A stretch of DNA of 64,000 nt, taken from positions 126,736,005 through 126,800,004 of the forward strand of contig NC_134703.1 in NCBI RefSeq assembly GCF_043290135.1, written 5' to 3'. A program made the translations under genes and the position numbers. This document shows, one piece after another, positions 58,307 to 64,000 of this stretch (position 1 is the stretch's first letter; each line of letters starts with the position of its first letter). The stretch comes from Rhipicephalus microplus (Eukaryota; Arthropoda; Arachnida; Ixodida; Ixodidae). The notes under the pieces are model-generated. The model worked only from the letters and a program-made list of their open reading frames with translations. It was not told the DNA's origin and did not search any database.

Positions 58307-60179
58307 AGTGGTATCATGATGGCCGTTGCAGTATCTTACTATACATGGCAGTTTGAAAGATTAGGACGTAAATACTGTAATGACATGAATTCGATATGTA
58401 TGATAGAACGATGCTTTCACCGTGGTTGTTTCGTCAAAAAATTTGCATCTACCAGAAGGTAAGACTGATGATATGGGCATGAGCATGCTGAATCAGAGTG
58501 AAAGAGAATGGGATAAAAGTAAGCGGCAACTGAATGACATGGAATGTGATCAATATCATGAAATTCATGAATTCTACGTCAACCGTGGAATTTATGGCAA
58601 GGCTTGAATAGATGTCTTTCTAGCTGAGAAATCTCAATGTTTGAGACGTCGCGACTGACGAGATACTAAAGCTGTCATGACGTGAAGCATACTTGCTCGC
58701 ATAGGCGGAAATTTAGTGAGCAAAATGTGAGCTAGTGTTTCGTAAGTATACCAGAACGGGCATACATACATGACAGACAGAATAATGAACGACTTGTCAC
58801 AAATGAAATTACTTGTTTGTCACGCAATGCATTACATAAATGGTAGTATCGATAAAAAGTCTGCAGAATACACTCATTGCAGAATACCCTCAGTCCACTT
58901 CATTCGAAGCAGTAGGCGAGTAGTGGCCTATACCACATTTTTTTCAGTCGAACGTTGCGAATTGGACTAGCTTTGTGAATTTTCAGGTGTTTTGTGTGTA
59001 TTGTGGATAGGGCTGTAGAGAGAATTTTTTTGTCGACTGAGGTAGGGAATCACTTGCTGTATACCTTAACTATCTTTATTGAATTTAATTGAATTAGCAA
59101 CTTTATTAAATTTTGCTGGTAACAAAAGCCCTCAAGGAATTGGTATATGTAAGTCAATATTTTTACAGTTACATCAATTCATTACATTGTTGCAGATTTC
59201 ATTTTATTGAGTGCATTCTAAAAATGTCTTGCGAAAATTCATGGTTTGACGCCTTCTAGCTCAGTCGGTGCGAAACTACAGACTACACAACTACAGAAAG
59301 TTTTCTCCAACGGAAATATATGAGCAGGATGAGTTTCGAACATTGAGAAACATGTGAAATTTTTTTCAGCCGTATTCGTGATGTTCAGAAAAATGCTGGT
59401 TGATTTGGCATGGACTGACCCATTCCCCAATATTGACATGAGTGTATGAAGAAAATCAATGCAAGTGGTAACACGAAAATCGTGCCATGCATGCCATGTA
59501 TGGCAATATTTAAATACCACGCTCATGGTGTACTCGCCGCGATTTCGTTATGACATCATAATTTGTAAGACTTGACATCAGTGTAAACAGCTCAATGGCA
59601 GGTCGTAGCATGAAAACCACGATATCCTTGTCATGTACGATGCGATTTTTATGCCGTGTTTTTTGGTGCTATCAGGACCAGTGTTGATGCGGGAGATTTG
59701 GTATTGTGGAAGAAGAGTTTATTGACTTATTTTCAGGGCATAAGACTCGAGTCATGGCATGCATGCTTATGTTCGGCATCGTTCACATGGCATGGTCTCG
59801 AGGCACTCACAGTCTTTTGCCTTAAATGAATACACATTGAAATAGGTGTGGCATGGCATTGCTAATTTCCCTTCAGTTATTTATTCAAAATGCCTTACAT
59901 ACCTATTGAATGACATTGAGTAAGGACACCATTATTTTCATAACAACAATACAGACAGGAAGCAAAAAAGCCAAAAAAATCAAACAAAAACATGATAAAG
60001 AAGAATGTGGGAAAAGTTGTACAATACTGAAAGGTCACAAAGTCAAGTTATCACGAAACATTTCACAATTACACATAAACACAATGCAATATTGAGGACC
60101 GTTTCAATGTGCAGCGGCTCTATAGTCGGATAGAACTTTCGAGTTCCACCGCGTTTCCTCCACAAAGGCGAATGTTTAC
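58307..60179. other. No gene recognised
   Basis: About 1.9 kb of AT-rich sequence with frames under 100 codons. Confidence 0.5.
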
Positions 60180-61184
60180 AGGTTGTCCCACGTAACTTTG
60201 GCCAGAGTTTAAAAATATACCGGAACACGTAAAATACGACGCTACTAAATGCATGTTGCTCACCGTTACCATGAGTTAGTCAGACTTTTTTGTGTTCTCA
60301 AATACTGTTTGATTGGATCTGTTAGATTAACTAACTTTTGAAGGAACAAAGACGGATAAAAATTTCAATAAGAAAGTTGTAGATCGGTTTTGCAAAACGT
60401 CCAAAAAGATAGTTTTGAAGTTTATGTCTGTTAAGCATTGCTGTTTTTCTGCTAATTACAAATGTCCACGATGTATGAAAAAATACCACGTGACAAACCC
60501 GCTTGCTTGCCAGTGCGCAAGATGATTCTAGTGCTCCCTAACGTTCCGCGTACGAACGACACGCTTCGCTCTTACCGGTTCATGACAGCAATAAGCATAA
60601 AAGTGTGGCAGTTTGGGCTAGTTGGTATGACATTACGATAGATGTAGCACGCTATAACTTGTTCTCGCGCTATAACTATCGTAAGTGATAAGCAGTAACC
60701 GCGGTTATCGTTTTTTGTGGCCGATAGCAAAACGTGTTCGTCGTAAAGCCACCACCACCATTGCGGCCCTGCCGAGACAGCACAATGGGCACATGCTATG
60801 GTCGTTCGTAAGCGGAACGGACGGTAGGGAGCACTGGAATCATTGTGTGCACTGGCGCACGAGTGGGTTTCTCACGTGGTATTTTTTTTTGTATTTCGCG
60901 GGCATTTGTAATTAGCAGAAAAACACTAATACCTAACAGATATAAAGTTTAAAATGGTCTAATCGGACGTTTTGCAAACCGATCTACAACTTTCTCATTG
61001 AAATCTCTCATATATCTCTATTTAATGAAAAGTTAGGTAATTAAACGCATCTAAGTAAACAATATTTGAGAACACAAAAATCTTACTAACTCCAGGCAAC
61101 GGTGAGAAACATGCATTTGGTCACGGCATAATTACGTGTTCCGGCATATCTTTAAACTCTGGCGCAAGTTACGTGGGACATCCT
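60180..61184. mobile_element. Foldback element of about 1 kb
   Basis: The left arm (60180 to about 60590) and right arm (about 60765 to 61184) are reverse complements over roughly 400 bp, about 80 per cent identical by eye. Shared words include GTCCCACGTAACTT, CGGAACACGTAA, AAATGCATGTT-CTCACCGTT, GAAAGTTGTAGATCGGTTT, TTTTTCTGCTAATTACAAATG, TACCACGTGA-AAACCC and CAGTGCTCCCTA. No transposase is present. TTTACA on the left and TCTACA on the right are candidate flanks but not exact. Confidence 0.88.
60602..60692. mobile_element. Small foldback element nested in the 1-kb foldback
   Basis: GTGTGGCAGTTTGGGCTAGTTGGTA is followed by a palindrome (TTACGATAGATGTAGC... and its complement CTATAACTATCGTAA). 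It belongs to the same family as 51527-51652 and sits in the spacer between the two large arms. Confidence 0.75.
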
Positions 61185-61624
61185 CTACAACAAGCCTGCT
61201 CCAATCAGCGTCCACTAAGGCTTGATGTCATGAGCCGCGCGGCCAGTAACCCCGACTTCTGTGAATAAGTTTGCCTTTCGTGTTATAACGGTTCCTATGA
61301 TGGAAGGTTCAGACACGTTTTTTTTTACGCTTTTTCAGCATTCTGAAGCAGCGAGCACTGGCTAATATTTGTGTTGTTACTGTAACCTCATTAGCAGCGT
61401 TAAAAAATTACCGGTTCAAATATTTGACTGCTTACATCCTAAAATCGCCACACATGACCACATTGACGGCAAATATTTGGTTGTTTAGTGAGATCGCTTT
61501 TTTTTCAGCTGATGTTCACCAAATGTACTGAACCGGATTGTTACGGCAAGCACGAACGATGTAACCACTACGGTACCTGTGATACATTTGTCCCGAATGC
61601 CATGCAGATCAGACAGAATCATGG
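61185..61624. other. Probable intron, nothing else recognised
   Basis: Lies downstream of the homeobox exon donor on the minus strand. No further coding exon is recognised between it and the foldback element. Confidence 0.45.
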
Positions 61625-61630
61625 CTTACC
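61625..61630 (-). promoter_or_regulatory. 5' splice donor of the homeobox exon
   Basis: Read on the minus strand, the sequence is ACAG|GTAAG, a near-consensus eukaryotic donor. It comes directly before the frame's stop codon, which explains why the reading frame appears to end here. The exon would leave in phase 2. Confidence 0.75.
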
Positions 61631-62011
61631 TGTCAGTTTGCAGTGTGCTGTTGATCGGGCACTCCCAGGTACTCTGAGGTGACTCAGGGATACCCTGGGG
61701 TGACCCCAGTGTACTTTGCGGTGATCCCGAATCTCCACTTTTCTGCGACTCGTCATCCGTAAACTGTTCTGGGGATGACGCTGCGCAGATGCGCCGGGAT
61801 TCCTTCTTTAACTTCATGCGCCTGTTTTGGAACCAGACCTTGACCTGTTGTTGGGACAGGTTCAACGCATTGGCCAGCTGTGCTCGACGTGTGGAGCACA
61901 AGTACTTGTTGTAGCGGAACTCGACCTCCATGTGAAACAGCTGTTCCCGCGTGTATACCGTTCTCGGCCGCTTAAAGCCCTCGGATTTGTTGCCGCCTTG
62001 TGCAGTGTCAC
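61630..62011 (-). CDS. Internal exon of an ANTP-class homeobox gene, Hox3/zen-like
   Basis: This exon encodes a sequence-specific DNA-binding transcription factor that would act in the nucleus. The frame carries a full 60-residue homeodomain at 61797-61976. Recognition helix 3 reads [15 protein letters not shown], with W48, F49, Q50, N51 and R53 all present, and the N-terminal arm is KRPRTVYT. The stretch NKYLC at positions 23-27 and MKLKK at 54-58 resemble the Hox2/pb and Hox3/zen groups. Position 16 is M instead of the usual L, and the helix 2-3 turn is SQQQ instead of the usual T-E-R-Q, so it is diverged. After the homeodomain comes a Ser/Pro/Gln-rich tail with repeated SPQ motifs. The exon starts after an AG at 62013-62012 and ends before a GTAAG donor at 61629-61625. 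The in-frame TAA at 61628 lies in the intron, so the true 3' exon is elsewhere. No YPWM motif is visible; it would lie in an upstream exon. The homeobox call is firm, the orthology is tentative. Confidence 0.9.
61797..61976 (-). other. Homeodomain-coding segment
   Basis: These 180 bp encode homeodomain residues 1 to 60. R5, Y8, F20, Y25, W48, F49, N51 and R53 are at their canonical positions. Gln at position 50 is typical of Hox and ParaHox factors that bind TAAT(T/G)(A/G) sites. R3 and R5 in the arm support minor-groove contact. No intron interrupts the homeobox. Confidence 0.92.
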
Positions 62012-62016
62012 CTGCA
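62011..62016 (-). promoter_or_regulatory. 3' splice acceptor of the homeobox exon
   Basis: On the minus strand the sequence is GCTGCAG|GTGAC. The polypyrimidine tract before it is only moderate. The upstream frame stays open to 62162 but is Cys/Trp-rich and unlike a Hox linker, which supports an intron here. Other AGs nearby cannot be excluded. Confidence 0.55.
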
Positions 62017-63567
62017 GCGACCATAAATGCACCGTCAAGAACACAGAGCCAGTCGAAAGAATCACACATCCAACACAGATTACATTGACAAACCTGCCAA
62101 CCTCGAATATCGGGAGAGAAGATAAAGAGGGGGGAGGCACAGAGGGAAGCATGTTCTTTCACAGCTTTTCAAGGTCTTAGTGATGTTTTTAGACTTCAGC
62201 AATGTCACTGCTTGCTGCAATGATACTGTGCCTATATGCATGCGTAACCTCCTCTGACAGATGATGATGGCTTTTTGCTCCGTGTGGACCTTTACGCACT
62301 CCTCTTGTTGCGTGATCGCATTTGTAGACCGCACAGCTGTCGGGGGCACAAAAAAGAGAGACAAATGAGCGCTCGTTCGTCTTTCCTTTGTGTTTCCTTC
62401 AATTGTGCGTACTATACAAACTTAACCAGGAGTACTTACGAACTCTGCCTAGCTATCAATGTTTTCTGCGTGACAATAATGTACTGCCGCAAATAAGCGT
62501 ATCCCACGAAATCAAAAACGTTGAGAAGCAATGTTCTTAGCAGTTATTTGTTTTCTGATCATGGTGGCACTAGGAGATTTATATTTGTGACCGTACAATT
62601 GGTAGGATGCTCGAAATTCGGGAGTCTCCCATCCAAATCGGGAGACTTGGCAGGTATACACTGCGTCATTCCGCAAGCTATATCATCAGATGAAAAAGAG
62701 CTTGAAGGTGATATTGGGAAGACCAAGGACGTAATGGAGCTTTGCGACGCAAATTAAGCTCGTCGTTTTGATAGCTTCTTCTGGAACTGGAATACACAGA
62801 CATCGTCGCTCAAATGGCAAAGCGAAAAACTAAGCAGTTATAATTATATTTCAACGGAGAAAACACAATATTTTCGAACCAGAGCGAAAAACAAGAGCTA
62901 TTTTGGGAATCGGAAGTGTCGTTTAATCACGTGGGAGTGACGTCATTCACCACGCGTTTCGACTAGCTCGACGCGAGAAATCGCATCTAATATTCATAGG
63001 ATTCCAGCCATGCCACAATATATTGTGCACTGCGCTAAAAGTTGTGCAAGCCCTCTTTGTTCTTTCCGAAATACCCGTAGTGTAGTAATATCCCTTTTAA
63101 ATATGAAAATTTCAAAACAACTCCAAAACGAAGCCAAGGGCGCTACACAACTGCCACCGCGAAGCCAGTCTTCCGGAATGTAGCGCGCGGTGATTGCGAC
63201 CAGCCTTTGATGTCAGTGGGATAGTAAAATGCGAAAGGGGACATTTTTTTTATCGCCTCTTGAGTATTGAAGATAAAATACTAAAAACATCCGTTGCCGT
63301 GCACCAACTTCAATACTTCTTGTTACGTTCATCTCAGTACTACGCACACTCCAGCGCTGCAGAACGCTGACGAAAAAAAAAAACCGTCTAACCCAAAATG
63401 CGCTAAACTGCAATTAACCCGAAGCATTGTTACCAACTTGTGCTGATGCGCTGATGACGATTGATCGCACCGGTGACGATGACGACGTGCACAACACCAC
63501 CACGTTTTGTTTGTCTGCAAACGCCGTTTTCACTCCTTTATGTCTCACAATTGCGGAGCTGTTTGCT
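62012..63567. other. Probable intron/upstream region of the homeobox gene
   Basis: No upstream exon with a YPWM-type motif is recognised. The part at about 62850-63220 contains words (GAAAACACAATATTTTCG, GTGGGAGTGACGTCATTCACCACGC, CTTCCGGAATGTAGCGCGCGG) that I associate with a repeated tick sequence, so it may be another dispersed repeat. Confidence 0.4.
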
Positions 63568-63573
63568 CGACAT

Positions 63574-63628
<55 letters not shown>

Positions 63629-63629
63629 C
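63568..63629. repeat. (TTTA)n microsatellite
   Basis: About 15 TTTA units. Confidence 0.97.
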
Positions 63630-64000
63630 AATACTGCCAGTCTCTTACGAGACTAAAGCAGGAGGGCATGAGTTACAGAATACAATGAATGCTAAGTACT
63701 TTCTTACAGGCGGCATACAGAACTGTAGTTATTTTAAAATTGGTAATAATAATCCTAGTTACATAGAAACATTAGACATAGGTATTTATGCACTCCAAAT
63801 ATTCACACTTCGGAAGCAGCGAACTGAATCTTTGCTGCATAAAAGAATCAATACAGTTTTATACAGAGAAGGCATTGTGTACACTTATACATCCAAATAA
63901 ATACTACTGGAACATGCTCCAGGAATCGTCCGCACTGAGCGAGATGCGGCCAAGTATGACCGAACAGGCACAGTTAGGTGCCATTAAAGAACTCTTAGAC
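63630..64000 (-). mobile_element. Probable LINE-type repeat running off the right edge
   Basis: Directly beside the (TTTA)n run comes CAATACTGCCAGTCTCTTACG, then GACTAAAGCAGGAGGGC, which I take for the 3' end of a dispersed element in minus orientation with a tandem-repeat tail. A 157-codon plus frame (63427-63900) through it is driven by the TTTA repeat (poly LFIY) and is not a gene. Confidence 0.4.

Noticed and set aside
63427..63900. 157-codon plus frame
   Set aside because: Its middle is a repeated LFIY peptide produced by the TTTA microsatellite; the rest lies in a repeat.

Overview
The window looks like nuclear DNA of an ixodid, probably metastriate, tick (Rhipicephalus/Dermacentor-like). 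The grounds are the many tRNA-derived SINEs of the type known from hard ticks as Ruka, other repeats I associate with tick genomes, long AT, GA and TTTA microsatellites, and the almost complete absence of long coding frames. The organism call is inference from repeat content; nothing in the window is a species-diagnostic gene.

Only one gene segment is convincing: an internal exon on the minus strand at 61630-62011 that encodes a complete ANTP-class homeodomain closest in style to the Hox2/Hox3-zen group. It has an AG acceptor and a GTAAG donor. The other 61 kb reads as intergenic or intronic sequence.

Layout. 0-2.2 kb: SINE fragments and (TA)n tracts. 2.25-3.36 kb: a solo LTR with a 5-bp target duplication. 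3.7-4.7 kb: a decayed Ty3/gypsy pol fragment between inverted repeats. 6.4-7.2 kb: an LTR-like block. 8.7-9.3 kb: a decayed LINE reverse-transcriptase end. 10.15-11.9 kb: a 147-bp-period tandem block; a related block with a nested SINE lies at 52.3-53.6 kb. 12-17 kb: GC-rich, CpG-rich sequence without a recognisable gene. 17.8-18.3 kb: a large palindromic (foldback) element. 21-35 kb: SINEs, a GC-rich island at 27.4-29.1 kb and degenerate LINE pieces. 35.28 kb: a candidate TATA/Inr core promoter. 38.8-41.7 kb: two LINE 3' ends, one a clean 1-kb truncated insertion with an 11-bp target duplication. 43-53 kb: microsatellites, SINEs, a MITE-like element and inverted repeats. 56.7-57.9 kb: a 207-bp near-identical direct duplication with a possible exon. 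60.2-61.2 kb: a 1-kb foldback element with a smaller one nested inside. 61.6-62.0 kb: the homeobox exon. 63.57 kb to the right edge: the 3' end of another LINE-like repeat.

The genes do not form an operon or pathway here. What can be read is a layered insertion history: SINEs inside tandem repeats, foldbacks inside foldbacks, and LINE/SINE copies 5'-truncated to as little as 50 bp but still carrying perfect target-site duplications. I found no CRISPR array, bacterial operon, rRNA or intact tRNA gene.
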